Assembly: GCA_009930125.1 (NCBI GenBank)
Contig: RZYZ01000003.1
Span: 1-32,133 of the forward strand
Origin: Clostridia bacterium
GTDB taxonomy: Bacteria > Bacillota > Clostridia > Clostridiales > Clostridiaceae
Direction of reading: 5' to 3'
DNA: 32,133 nucleotides
Shown: positions 6,968-15,339 of the stretch, one piece after another
Numbering within the stretch: the stretch's first letter is position 1
Layout: every line of letters begins with the position of its first letter
The notes under the pieces: model-generated
The model's input: the letters and a program-made list of their open reading frames with translations, nothing else
Databases searched by the model: none
What the model was told of the DNA's origin: nothing
Position numbers and translations under genes: made by a program

Positions 6968-9900
6968 CTATTCTTCGGTCTTTGCAGCTGAATAGTCATA
7001 AGATGCAAGTCTCTTGTAGTTATCAAGTCTTTCCATAGCATCCTTTTCTGTCTTTGCAAACAGTTCTTCAGCAACATCTGGATATGCCTTGCTGAGTGAA
7101 GCGTATCTGACTTCACTGTCAAGGAATTCTCTGAAGCTTCTTGTTGGTTCCTTAGAATCAAGTGTGAATGGGTTCTTACCCTGCTCCTTAAGAGTTGGGT
7201 TGTATCTGTACAGCTGCCAGTATCCAGCTTCAACAGCTCTCTTGGTCTGTTCCTGGCTGAAGCCCATACCAAGTTTAAGTCCCTGGTTGATACATGGAGC
7301 GTATGCGATAACAAGTGATGGACCATCATAAGCTTCTGCTTCTGTCAGTGCCTTCATGGTCTGGTTCTTATCAGCACCCATACCAATCTGTGCTACATAT
7401 ACATAGCCATAGCTCATTGCCATCATACCAAGGTCCTTCTTCTTTGTTCTCTTACCAGCAGCAGCAAACTTAGCGATTGCAGCAGTTGGTGTAGCCTTGG
7501 ATGACTGTCCTCCAGTGTTGGAGTAAACTTCTGTATCCATGACAAGAACGTTGATGTTTTCTCCAGTAGCAAGAACGTGGTCAAGTCCACCGTAACCGAT
7601 GTCGTATGCCCATCCGTCTCCACCGAAGATCCACTGGCTCTTCTTGGTCAGGAAGTCTCTTTCATTATACAGTTCCTTCGCTTCAGCAAGATCGGAATCC
7701 TTAAGAAGTGGAAGAAGTGCAGCTCTTGCAGCCTTGGATTCTTCACCCTTATCGAAGTTTTCGATCCAGTTCTGTGTAGCAGCCTTCAGCTCTTCTGAAG
7801 CATCAGCATTTGCTACCAGTCTTTCAGCGATTGGAAGTAGTTTTTCTCTATGTGTCTTATGTCCAAGGTAGATACCAAGACCGAATTCAGCATTATCTTC
7901 AAATAATGAGTTCGCCCAGGCTGGACCCTGTCCAAGATGGTTTGTTGTGTAAACGGATGCTGGTGCTGAACCACCCCAGATGGATGAACATCCGGTAGCG
8001 TTGGCAATCATCATTCTGTCACCAAATAGCTGTGTTACAAGCTTAGCATATGGAGTTTCTCCACATCCTGCGCAAGCACCTGAGAACTCAAGTAGTGGCT
8101 GCTCGAACTGGCTGCCCTTCAGTGTGTTCTTGTTCATTGGATTCAGCTTGGCTGTCAGAGACATTGCATATTCCCAGTTCTCTGTTTCGTGCATCTGTGT
8201 TTCGATTGGCTTCATGACAAGCGCCTTCTTAGGTGCTGGACATACCTGAGCACAGTTTCCGCAACCTGTACAGTCAAGAACAGAAACCTGAATCTTGTAC
8301 TGAAGATCTGCGAACGCCTTACCGCCCATAGCCTTCTTCGCTTCGAATCCTTCTGGTGCATTGGCCATTTCTTCTTCATTGACAAGGAATGGTCTGATTA
8401 CAGCATGAGGACAAACATAGGAACACTGGTTACACTGAATACAGTTTTCAATATTCCACTCTGGAACGTTGACAGCGATTCCTCTCTTTTCGAATGCGGA
8501 TGTTCCCATTGGGAATGTACCGTCTTCTCTTCCTAGGAATGCGGATACTGGGAGTGAATCCCCTTCCTGAGCATTCATTGGTTCAAGGATGTTTCTGATG
8601 AAATCTGGAACAGATTTCTTTTCAGCAGCTTCGTCTGAAGCGGAAGCCCAGTCAGCTGGAACATCAATCTTCACAAGTGCGTTTACGCCTCTTTCGATGG
8701 CTTCGAAGTTCATGTTGACGACCTTCTCACCCTTCTTACCGTAGGATTTCACAACGGAATCCTTCAGGTGCTTGATGGCATCTTCCACAGGGATGATGTT
8801 GGCAAGCTTGAAGAAAGCGGACTGCATGATCATGTTGATTCTTGTTCCAAGACCGATTTCTGTAGCAAGTGACTGTGCGTCAAGTGTGTAGAACTTGATG
8901 TTCTTCTTGGCGATGGCATTCTTCATTCTTGCTGGAAGATGCGTATTCAGTTCATCCGCATTCCATGGGCAGTTCAGAAGGAATGATCCATTCTCTTTCA
9001 GTCCCTTGGTCATATCGTATTTATTCACATAGGATGGGTTATGACATGCAACGAAATCTGGGTTCTGAATCAGGTAAGGGCTCTTGATCTTGTTCTTACC
9101 GAATCTCAGATGGGATACTGTGATACCACCGGATTTCTTGGAGTCATAGGAGAAGTATCCCTGAGCATACATGTCTGTGTTGTCACCGATGATCTTGATT
9201 GCAGACTTGTTGGCACCAACTGTACCGTCTGATCCAAGTCCCCAGAACTGGCACTGTACGGTACCTTCTGAAGTTGTATCGATTTCTTCATGTTTTGCAA
9301 GGGAAGTGTAGGTAACGTCATCTTCGATACCGATGGTGAAGCCGTTCTTCACTTCATTGTACTTCAGGTTTTCAAACACTGCCAGGATCTGTCCTGGTGT
9401 AACGTCCTTGGAGCCTAATCCGTATCTTCCGCCTACGATGACAGGTCTTACATCTGATTCGTAGTATGCGTTTCTTACATCCTGGTATAGTGGTTCTCCA
9501 GCTGAACCTGGTTCCTTTGTTCTGTCAAGAACAGCGATCTTCTTCACTGTCTTTGGTACAGCATTCAGGAAGTGCTTCATGGAGAATGGTCTGTAAAGAT
9601 GAACATTGACAAGGCCGACTTTCTCGCCCTTCTTTGTCAGGTGATCGATGACTTCAGATGCGGTGTCGCATACTGAACCCATAGCGATGATCACATGCTC
9701 AGCATCTTCTGCTCCGTGATAGTTGAACAGCTGATAGTCTCTTCCAGTAAGCTTGTTGATTTCTTCCATGTATCCTTCAACGATTTCTGGAACAGCCATG
9801 TAATATCTGTTGGCAGCTTCTCTTCCCTGGAAATAGATGTCAGGGTTCTGAGCAGTACCTCTTGTTACAGGTCTTTCTGAGTTTAAGGATCTGTTTCTGA

Positions 9901-10504
9901 ATTCAGCTACAGCTTCCTTGTCCAGAAGATTTTCAAGCTCATCGTATTCGATGACTTCAACCTTCTGAATTTCTGAGGATGTTCTGAAACCATCGAAGAA
10001 GTTAAGGAATGGAACTCTGCTCTTGATGGAAGCAAGATGCGCAACTCCAGCCAGGTCCATGATTTCCTGAACGTTTGATTCAGCAAGCATAGCGAATCCA
10101 GACTGTCTTGCAGCCATTACGTCCTGATGGTCACCGAATATGGAAAGTGCGTGTGCAGCAAGTGCTCTTGCACTGACATGGAATACGCCAGGAAGAAGTT
10201 CTCCTGCGATTTTGTACATATTTGGGAGCATAAGCAGTAATCCTTGTGATGCTGTGTATGTAGTCGTGAGTGCTCCACCCTGAAGGGATCCGTGAACTGC
10301 ACCAGCCGCTCCAGCTTCTGACTGCATTTCAACGACCTTTACAGGTTGTCCGAAAATATTCTTGACACCCTTAGATGCCCACTCATCAACATTTTCACCC
10401 ATTGTTGAAGATGGTGTAATTGGATAGATCGCTGATACATCTGTAAATGCATACGAGATGTAGGATGCAGCCATATTTCCATCCATGGTTTTAGTTTTTC
10501 TCAT
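6968..10504 (-). CDS. nifJ: Pyruvate:ferredoxin (flavodoxin) oxidoreductase, single-chain
   Basis: A 1178-residue homodimer-type PFOR that oxidises pyruvate with CoA to acetyl-CoA and CO2 and passes electrons to ferredoxin. The N-terminal pyruvate-binding domain opens with MDGNMAASYISYAFTDVSAIYPITPSS; the CoA and gamma domains follow. The ferredoxin-like insert has two 4Fe-4S motifs: CIQCNQCSYVCP near residue 686 and CTGCGNCAQVCP near 743. The proximal-cluster Cys lies in the ACAGCGETPYAKL segment. The TPP domain has GDGWAYDIGYGGLDHVLA near 961 and the DTEVYSNTGGQSSKATPT motif. Length is normal. AAGGAGAGG lies 9 bases before the ATG. It has its own promoter, a ~140-base structured leader and its own terminator. 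Oxygen-sensitive and central to clostridial fermentation; no defect seen. Confidence 0.97.
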   Translation of the reverse strand: MRKTKTMDGNMAASYISYAFTDVSAIYPITPSSTMGENVDEWASKGVKNIFGQPVKVVEMQSEAGAAGAVHGSLQGGALTTTYTASQGLLLMLPNMYKIAGELLPGVFHVSARALAAHALSIFGDHQDVMAARQSGFAMLAESNVQEIMDLAGVAHLASIKSRVPFLNFFDGFRTSSEIQKVEVIEYDELENLLDKEAVAEFRNRSLNSERPVTRGTAQNPDIYFQGREAANRYYMAVPEIVEGYMEEINKLTGRDYQLFNYHGAEDAEHVIIAMGSVCDTASEVIDHLTKKGEKVGLVNVHLYRPFSMKHFLNAVPKTVKKIAVLDRTKEPGSAGEPLYQDVRNAYYESDVRPVIVGGRYGLGSKDVTPGQILAVFENLKYNEVKNGFTIGIEDDVTYTSLAKHEEIDTTSEGTVQCQFWGLGSDGTVGANKSAIKIIGDNTDMYAQGYFSYDSKKSGGITVSHLRFGKNKIKSPYLIQNPDFVACHNPSYVNKYDMTKGLKENGSFLLNCPWNADELNTHLPARMKNAIAKKNIKFYTLDAQSLATEIGLGTRINMIMQSAFFKLANIIPVEDAIKHLKDSVVKSYGKKGEKVVNMNFEAIERGVNALVKIDVPADWASASDEAAEKKSVPDFIRNILEPMNAQEGDSLPVSAFLGREDGTFPMGTSAFEKRGIAVNVPEWNIENCIQCNQCSYVCPHAVIRPFLVNEEEMANAPEGFEAKKAMGGKAFADLQYKIQVSVLDCTGCGNCAQVCPAPKKALVMKPIETQMHETENWEYAMSLTAKLNPMNKNTLKGSQFEQPLLEFSGACAGCGETPYAKLVTQLFGDRMMIANATGCSSIWGGSAPASVYTTNHLGQGPAWANSLFEDNAEFGLGIYLGHKTHREKLLPIAERLVANADASEELKAATQNWIENFDKGEESKAARAALLPLLKDSDLAEAKELYNERDFLTKKSQWIFGGDGWAYDIGYGGLDHVLATGENINVLVMDTEVYSNTGGQSSKATPTAAIAKFAAAGKRTKKKDLGMMAMSYGYVYVAQIGMGADKNQTMKALTEAEAYDGPSLVIAYAPCINQGLKLGMGFSQEQTKRAVEAGYWQLYRYNPTLKEQGKNPFTLDSKEPTRSFREFLDSEVRYASLSKAYPDVAEELFAKTEKDAMERLDNYKRLASYDYSAAKTEE

Positions 10505-10533
10505 GTCTATACCTCTCCTTAATATATATTTCC

Positions 10534-10638
10534 TAGAAATCCGGCCTAAAGATTTCTAAAATATAACTACGTTTCCGTAGGTTATAAATGCGCATGAATT
10601 TGAGTATAGTTAATAAATTATCATTAGCTATACTCAAA
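10534..10638 (-). promoter_or_regulatory. nifJ: Structured 5' leader of the PFOR mRNA
   Basis: Between the inferred transcription start (about 10644) and the ATG at 10504 the minus strand has three consecutive inverted repeats. The first pairs 10599-10609 with 10628-10638 (11 bp, GAGTATAG/CTATACTC core, extended inward by TAAT/ATTA). The second spans 10562-10586: TATAACcTACG, GAAA, CGTAGTTATA, a ~10-bp stem with one bulged C and a GNRA tetraloop. The third pairs 10534-10541 with 10551-10558 (TAGAAATC). None has a T run, so they are not terminators. I do not recognise a known riboswitch class. Confidence 0.5.
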
Positions 10639-10650
10639 CGACACAACATT

Positions 10651-10680
10651 ATTATACAATATTTGGTAAGGTTTTACCAA
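10651..10680 (-). promoter_or_regulatory. nifJ: PFOR promoter with overlapping palindromic operator
   Basis: On the minus strand TTGGTA (10680-10675), an 18-base spacer and TATAAT (10656-10651) form the promoter. A perfect palindrome TTGGTAA-GGTT-TTACCAA (10663-10680) covers the -35 and half of the spacer, as expected of a repressor operator. The TTGGT...ACCAA ends recall GntR/PdhR-type sites, but the spacing differs and the regulator is unknown. The rest of the gap 10505-10714 holds the leader and a weak hairpin (about 10681-10710) without a T run. Confidence 0.65.
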
Positions 10681-10714
10681 CGAAAAATGGCATATATTTC
10701 GCATTTTCGCATAT

Positions 10715-12286
10715 TTACTGTTTTTTTATGATATTCTCCATTCCCTCTAAAATCTCATCCGCGCTTTCCCTTTGGAAATCAAGGGTTTCGATGTATTTGA
10801 TCAGTTCCTCTTTTTTCCTCAGATTGGACAAGGCGGCTTCAACAGTTCTCTTTTCCAGGTCAAAATCATCCATTTTTGGTACAAGCTTGACATAATCCTT
10901 GATGGGGACAATATCACCATCTTTGGCGACCCTGACGTTATATCCGTCGTTTGCCAGAAGTTCTCGAAGTGCTTCGGATGCTTCCGGGTCTCCATGGGTC
11001 AGGAAGATTTCCTTAGGCCCCTTTCTTATGGCTTTCACCCAGTTGTAGAGTCCTTTTCTGTCCGCATGTCCGGAAAGACCGGAAAAACTGTGGATCTTGG
11101 CATTCACTGCAATATCCTCACCAAAGAGCGTCACGCTCTTCACACCATCCTGAATGATTCTGCCAAGGGAGCCATGAGCCTGATACCCTACGAATACCAC
11201 GCTGCACTCACTTCTCCAGAGGTTATGCTTCAGATGATGCCGGACTCTTCCTGCTGTGGCCATGCCCGATGCACTGATGATGACGCAGCCTTTCTGTGTG
11301 CGGTTCAGCTTCATGGAATCTTCTACAGACTCCGTGAAGAACAGATTCTTGAACTCCAGCACATGATCCCCTCTACTCATCTTCTCCTGACTTTCCGCAT
11401 CGAAGTATCTGCTGTATTCTTTGAAGATTGCTGTGGATTTTGATGCAAGAGGCGAATCCACATAGACCTTGACCCCTCTTTCGAGCTTTCCGGCTTCCTG
11501 GAATTCATTCAGGATATAGAGCAGTTCCTGGGTTCGCCCCACAGCGAAGGATGGGATGATGACATTACCACCTCTTCTGTATGTATCATTGATGATTTTG
11601 ATAAGCTCCTCATGTTCCACCTGATTATCAGGATGAAGTCTGTTCCCATAGGTGGATTCCATGATCAGAAAATCCGCTTCCGTCACTTCCACAGGTTCCT
11701 TCATCAGTGGAATCCCGTGATTGCCAAGGTCTCCCGAATAGACAAGTTTGATTTTCCGCTCTTCTTCCTGTATGTACATTTCAGTGATGGCCGCCCCCAG
11801 CATATGCCCGGCTTCCAGAAAATTCATCCTGAAGCCTTCGAAGAGCTCCACAGGCTGATTGAAATCCACCTCTTCCAGAAGCGTCAGTGCCCCTTCCGCA
11901 TCTTTAGCAGTGTAAAGCGGTTCGATGGGGCCAAGTCCCTTCCTCTGCCTCTTCTTATTCTCCCATTCCGCATCCTGTTCGTGGATGTAGGCGGAATCCA
12001 TCAGAAGAATTCTGCAAAGGGCAGCCGCTGGCGGTGTGGCAATGACCTTCCCTCTGAATCCTCTTTTGTAAAGCAAAGGAATACGTCCGCTGTGGTCGAT
12101 GTGAGCATGAGAAAGGATGAGATAGTCGATGGTGGACGGGATATAGGCGAAGACGTCGTTCCCTTTATCCTTTTCGTCCCTGCCCTGGTATAAGCCGCAA
12201 TCCAGAAGCACTCTTTTGTCCCTGACTCTCAGTAAATGACTGGATCCTGTCACAGTTCCTGCGCCACCTGAAAATTCTATACGCAT
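10715..12286 (-). CDS. MBL-fold beta-CASP ribonuclease-like protein
   Basis: A 523-residue metallo-beta-lactamase-fold protein of the beta-CASP RNA-processing group, the CPSF73/YsgA-like branch. The di-zinc motif HAHIDH is at residues 60-65. GHMLGAAI, then YSGDLGN, give the further metal ligands. The beta-CASP insert is followed by SGMATAGRVRHHLKHNL and SFSGLSGHAD, and the C-terminal RMMBL-type segment has IFLTHGDPEASEALRELL. A ~65-residue charged helical tail follows. AAGGAGG lies 7 bases before the ATG. Known relatives are endo/exoribonucleases, but this family also has inactive or unassigned members; all metal residues appear present here. It stands alone with its own extended -10 promoter, between MurG and PFOR on the same strand. 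Confidence 0.9.
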   Translation of the reverse strand: MRIEFSGGAGTVTGSSHLLRVRDKRVLLDCGLYQGRDEKDKGNDVFAYIPSTIDYLILSHAHIDHSGRIPLLYKRGFRGKVIATPPAAALCRILLMDSAYIHEQDAEWENKKRQRKGLGPIEPLYTAKDAEGALTLLEEVDFNQPVELFEGFRMNFLEAGHMLGAAITEMYIQEEERKIKLVYSGDLGNHGIPLMKEPVEVTEADFLIMESTYGNRLHPDNQVEHEELIKIINDTYRRGGNVIIPSFAVGRTQELLYILNEFQEAGKLERGVKVYVDSPLASKSTAIFKEYSRYFDAESQEKMSRGDHVLEFKNLFFTESVEDSMKLNRTQKGCVIISASGMATAGRVRHHLKHNLWRSECSVVFVGYQAHGSLGRIIQDGVKSVTLFGEDIAVNAKIHSFSGLSGHADRKGLYNWVKAIRKGPKEIFLTHGDPEASEALRELLANDGYNVRVAKDGDIVPIKDYVKLVPKMDDFDLEKRTVEAALSNLRKKEELIKYIETLDFQRESADEILEGMENIIKKQ

Positions 12287-12316
12287 ACACGGTCCTCCTT
12301 ATCTGTTGTTACTCTC

Positions 12317-12325
12317 ATTATATCA
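12317..12325 (-). promoter_or_regulatory. Extended -10 promoter of the beta-CASP gene
   Basis: TGA-TATAAT on the minus strand is an extended -10 (TGnTATAAT), about 31 bases before the ATG. There is no convincing -35, which an extended -10 does not need. Confidence 0.55.
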
Positions 12326-12425
12326 ATAATTGTCAGATATTTTTGTTAACATTCAGTTTATTCACAGTTTCCGGTAACGTTTTCTGTTTTAAAGATAGTA
12401 CAGTTTCACCTGAAATAATCTGTAT

Positions 12426-12457
12426 AATAAGAAAAAGCATGGATTTTCATGCCTTTT
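12426..12457 (-). terminator. Terminator after MurG
   Basis: On the minus strand AAAAGGCATG (12457-12448), loop, CATGCTTTTT (12441-12432) pair over 10 bp with one G-U. They are followed by TCTTATT. It lies 34 bases after the stop at 12491. Confidence 0.75.
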
Positions 12458-12490
12458 CCTTGTTTAATCTGTACTACTATTTGTTTTGGA

Positions 12491-13552
12491 CTATTTCGAA
12501 TACTTCTCAATAAGCTCCATGATCTTATCCGTTGCACCGCTGAGCTGCGACTCTTCCATGTGACTGATAAAAACTTCCCGATCTTCGTGCAGCTTCAGTA
12601 TGCTCATTCTAAGGGATACATCCGTCAGTTCCTCTTCCACAAGAACCATGGAATATCCGTTCTTGTAGAAACTCTGCGCATTCTCGATCTGATCTCCTCT
12701 GCTGGCTTCTTTTGACAAGGGAATCAGAAGGTTCGGCTTGCGCAGGGCCAGAAACTCGAAGATGGAATTGGATCCCGCTCTTGATACGATCAGGTCCGCA
12801 GCAGCAAGAATGTCCTTCATCTCTTCCACCACATATTCATACTGCTTATAGCCTTGGGTCTCCTTCAGGCTCTCATCCAGATTGTTCTTGCCGCAGAGGT
12901 GGATGATGTTGAAGATGGGAAGAAGCTCTGGCAGAATTTTTCTGAGAGATGTATTGATCTTCACTGAACCGATGCTGCCGCCCATGACCAGGAGTACCGG
13001 TTTGTTCTCTGTAAAACCTGCAGCCTCTCTTGCACGTTCGCCATCTCCTTGATATAGATCTTCTCTGATGGGACTGCCCACAAGAATCGCTTTTTCTCCG
13101 ATTTTCGATACCGTGTCAGGAAACGTCACAAGCAATCTGTCCACAAACCGGGAGGCCAGCTTATTGGCAAGCCCCGGGGTCAGGTCTGACTCATGGGCAA
13201 GTACCGGAATTCTGAGAAAACTTGCTGCTGCCACCACAGGTACGCTGACAAATCCTCCTTTGGAAAATACGATATCCGGCTTCTCCTGCCTCAGAATATG
13301 AAGAGACTGAAGAAAGCCTGCTACTACTTTGAAAGGGTCGGTGAAGTTCTTCAGGTCGAAATACCTTCTGAGTTTTCCGGAAGAGATGCCGAAATAGGGA
13401 ATCTTCGTTTTCCCGATGATTTCCTTTTCTATGCCGTTTTTCGATCCGATGTATTTAATCTCATAGCTCAGCTGCCTAAGCTTCGGTACAAGCGCAAGGT
13501 TCGGATTCACGTGCCCTGCAGTACCTCCACCCGTCATGATGATCTTTTTCAT
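12491..13552 (-). CDS. murG: UDP-GlcNAc:lipid I N-acetylglucosaminyltransferase (MurG)
   Basis: A 353-residue GT28 glycosyltransferase that adds GlcNAc to lipid I to make lipid II at the inner face of the membrane, the last cytoplasmic step of peptidoglycan synthesis. The N-terminal lobe opens MKKIIMTGGGTAGHVNPNLAL (glycine loop 8-14, with TAGH where many have TGGH). SKGGFVSVPVV and HESDLTPGLANK follow. The C-terminal lobe has LVMGGSIGSVKIN and the UDP-binding SRAGSNSIFEFLALRKPNLLIPL. The ATG at 13552 is preferred because it gives the standard MKKI start; AGAAGGG lies 11 bases upstream, and only 2 bases before the earlier ATG at 13561. The gene is alone here rather than in a division/cell-wall cluster. 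A paralogue of different specificity cannot be ruled out. Confidence 0.9.
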   Translation of the reverse strand: MKKIIMTGGGTAGHVNPNLALVPKLRQLSYEIKYIGSKNGIEKEIIGKTKIPYFGISSGKLRRYFDLKNFTDPFKVVAGFLQSLHILRQEKPDIVFSKGGFVSVPVVAAASFLRIPVLAHESDLTPGLANKLASRFVDRLLVTFPDTVSKIGEKAILVGSPIREDLYQGDGERAREAAGFTENKPVLLVMGGSIGSVKINTSLRKILPELLPIFNIIHLCGKNNLDESLKETQGYKQYEYVVEEMKDILAAADLIVSRAGSNSIFEFLALRKPNLLIPLSKEASRGDQIENAQSFYKNGYSMVLVEEELTDVSLRMSILKLHEDREVFISHMEESQLSGATDKIMELIEKYSK

Positions 13553-13636
13553 ATTTTTCATTTCCCTTCTGCCAGAACAGACCCTGCTCAGTACGATTAC
13601 TTCAGTTGAGTCTCTTCTGTGTATTCAAACATCTCT

Positions 13637-13646
13637 ATTATACCAA
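13637..13646 (-). promoter_or_regulatory. murG: Extended -10 promoter of murG
   Basis: TTGG-TATAAT on the minus strand gives TGnTATAAT about 85 bases before the murG ATG. The leader between them shows no strong hairpin. Confidence 0.55.
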
Positions 13647-13727
13647 ATATTCTTATGCGAATTCACAAATATTTTACCATGTAAATGTATACACCTGACA
13701 CCAGAAACATCTTCAGTTCATTTTCTT

Positions 13728-13736
13728 TGATATAAT
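13728..13736 (+). promoter_or_regulatory. Extended -10 promoter of the GNAT gene
   Basis: TGA-TATAAT at 13728-13736 is an extended -10. Transcription would start near 13743, about 16 bases before the ribosome binding site of the GNAT gene. Confidence 0.55.
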
Positions 13737-13770
13737 GGTTTCATCAGTTAGGAAAGTCAGGTGAAAAGTC

Positions 13771-14280
13771 ATAAAACTAGTAGAAATCCAATCCATAGAC
13801 GAAAATCGGTTTAAAGAATATATTGAGGCCTGGCGCAGTGAAAACCAGCGGATTTCCCCTTCTTCCTGCGACATGGGCACACACTCCTTTTCGCAGTGGA
13901 GAGAAGCGCAGCTTGCGCTTTCTGAGGAAACCACCCGTCCAGAGGGCATGGTTCGTGCTGAAACGCTGTTTCTTATAGAAGACAACGGATACATCATCGG
14001 TGCCATCAATCTCCGTTATGCCATGACGGAGGATCTTCTGAGGCTTGGCGGACATCTGAGTTTCGGCATCCGGCCCGAAGAACGCAAAAAAGGATATGCC
14101 TTCATCATGGTCAAGCTTGCACTGAATCGGCTTCGGATAAGCGGAATCACAAGAGCGCTGGTAACCATCACAAGAGACAACAAGGCAGCCCAGAAGACCA
14201 TCCGAAAAATCGGAGGAAAGCTGGAAAACGCATATGAATCAAAGGGAACGGTCATTGACCGCTACTGGATCAGTCTATGA
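13771..14280 (+). CDS. GNAT-family N-acetyltransferase, probable ATA start
   Basis: An acetyl-CoA-dependent N-acetyltransferase of the RimJ/RimL-like branch, 169 residues if begun at ATA 13771. The core is visible: GYIIGAINLRY (beta strands), LGGHLSFGIRPEERKKGYA with the acetyl-CoA loop (RPEERKKGYA), then ALVTITRDNKAAQKTIRKIGG and a C-terminal ID.YWI. The first ATG (13873) would delete the N-terminal strand and helix KLVEIQSIDENRFKEYI...WRSEN that this family has. The frame is open from a TGA at 13762, and AGGTGA (13759-13764) lies exactly 6 bases before an ATA codon. I therefore place the start at ATA, a rare initiator, or suspect an ATG-to-ATA base error. A substrate amine cannot be assigned. 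Confidence 0.75.
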   Translation: MKLVEIQSIDENRFKEYIEAWRSENQRISPSSCDMGTHSFSQWREAQLALSEETTRPEGMVRAETLFLIEDNGYIIGAINLRYAMTEDLLRLGGHLSFGIRPEERKKGYAFIMVKLALNRLRISGITRALVTITRDNKAAQKTIRKIGGKLENAYESKGTVIDRYWISL

Positions 14281-14298
14281 TCATAATGGTTTCAGAGC

Positions 14299-14330
14299 AA
14301 AGAACCTCAGCATTTGCCGGGGTTCTTTTT
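14299..14330 (+). terminator. Terminator after the GNAT gene
   Basis: AAAGAACC (14299-14306) pairs with GGTTCTTT (14321-14328) around a 14-base loop and is followed by TTTTGT. Confidence 0.7.
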
Positions 14331-14334
14331 GTCG

Positions 14335-15195
14335 CTATGCTTTGGAAATATCCGGGAACGTGAATGAATCCGGGAGCGACAGGTCCCCATAACTTCTGAT
14401 CATCCATCCCGCATCAGCATCCTCCTCCAGACTGAGTCCTTTCAGATTCCCTAGAGGCGCGAAATGACAGATGACTCTTTCAGCATGCTCTGGAATGATT
14501 CTCTCCAGAAGAGTCTCGAGACGATAAGGTCTTGTGGAAAACACATCATAGAGATGAAGCACATTGTCTTCTATCTCCATGAGAACAAGAAGATCCTCGG
14601 AAAGTCGATAGATACACTGGTCAAATCCATGGACATAGTAGAAGGCCAGAATATGTTACTCCCCGAGGGCTGCCACCTTTGAATGCAGCGGTAGAGACTC
14701 CCTTTTGTGCTTCAGAAGTTCATCCAGCGTCATCCTGACCTGTACAGAAGATGCAATGCTCTTCCTGTACAAGGACGGATCGACAATGAATCGAAAACTC
14801 TTCACAGGGCGAAAGCCCCACCGGGTATAGAGCGGAACCGCCTTTTCATCCGCTGCAAGAAAGAAGAAATCACAGGTGTCCTCATACTCCTTCAGAACGT
14901 GCAGAAGAAGGCTGCCGGCAAGGCCTTTCCCTCTATGAGAAGGCTCCGTCATGACCGTTCCGATCTGAACGGCCTTTTGCTTCTTCCCTTCCATGAGAAG
15001 TTCCATGGTGCTTACGGATACATTGGCGATGATCCGTTCGTCAGAAGAATAGCTGTAGGGTATGTAGTCCTCGTTCCATCCCCCTGCCGCATGCCATTTT
15101 TCAAAATCAATTCCGAAGGTCTCTTTGGCCAGTGCCGCAAATGATGTTCGCAGCTCCGGATTATCCTTGTAGTTACTGACCAGTCTGTATGTCAA
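14335..15195 (-). pseudogene. GNAT-family acetyltransferase split by an in-frame TAA
   Basis: Two open frames (15195-14656 and 14580-14335) lie in the same reading frame. The only interruption is a TAA at 14658-14656; reading through gives GE-stop-HILAFYYVHGFDQCIYRLSED, so no bases are lost. The N-terminal 178 codons hold the acetyl-CoA loop QIGTVMTEPSHRGKGLAGSLL and FFFLAADEKAVPLYTRWGF. The C-terminal part (VLHLYDVFSTRPYRLETLL, then HFAPLG, ending SLPDSFTFPDISKA) is the usual second domain of ~290-residue members of this family, as I recall them. The likely cause is one substitution from a sense codon such as CAA, GAA or AAA. The start is TTG 15195, with AGGGGGGTGA 6 bases upstream. The shortened N-terminal product might still be active. 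Confidence 0.8.
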
Positions 15196-15243
15196 AACTC
15201 TTCACCCCCCCTGAATTCATTGTAAGTCAGATTCATCTGTATG

Positions 15244-15292
15244 CCAACGAAAAAGAAGTTCTGACCGTACATTTCATACGGCAGAACTTCTT
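15244..15292 (-). terminator. Terminator of the kdg operon
   Basis: Arms 15253-15263 and 15282-15292 (AAGAAGTTCTG) plus inner CCGTA/TACGG (15265-15269, 15277-15281) form a 16-bp stem with one bulge and a 7-base loop. A TTTTTCGTT tail follows on the minus strand. It ends the transcript that finishes at 15340. Confidence 0.85.
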
Positions 15293-15339
15293 CGTCAATC
15301 GGGTAAATTGAACATATATATACAAAGACAGACTCGGGT

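Noticed and set aside
10599..10638. The PFOR leader hairpin considered as a terminator of the upstream beta-CASP gene.
   Set aside because: No T run follows in the minus direction, and the PFOR promoter lies upstream of it, so it belongs to the PFOR leader.
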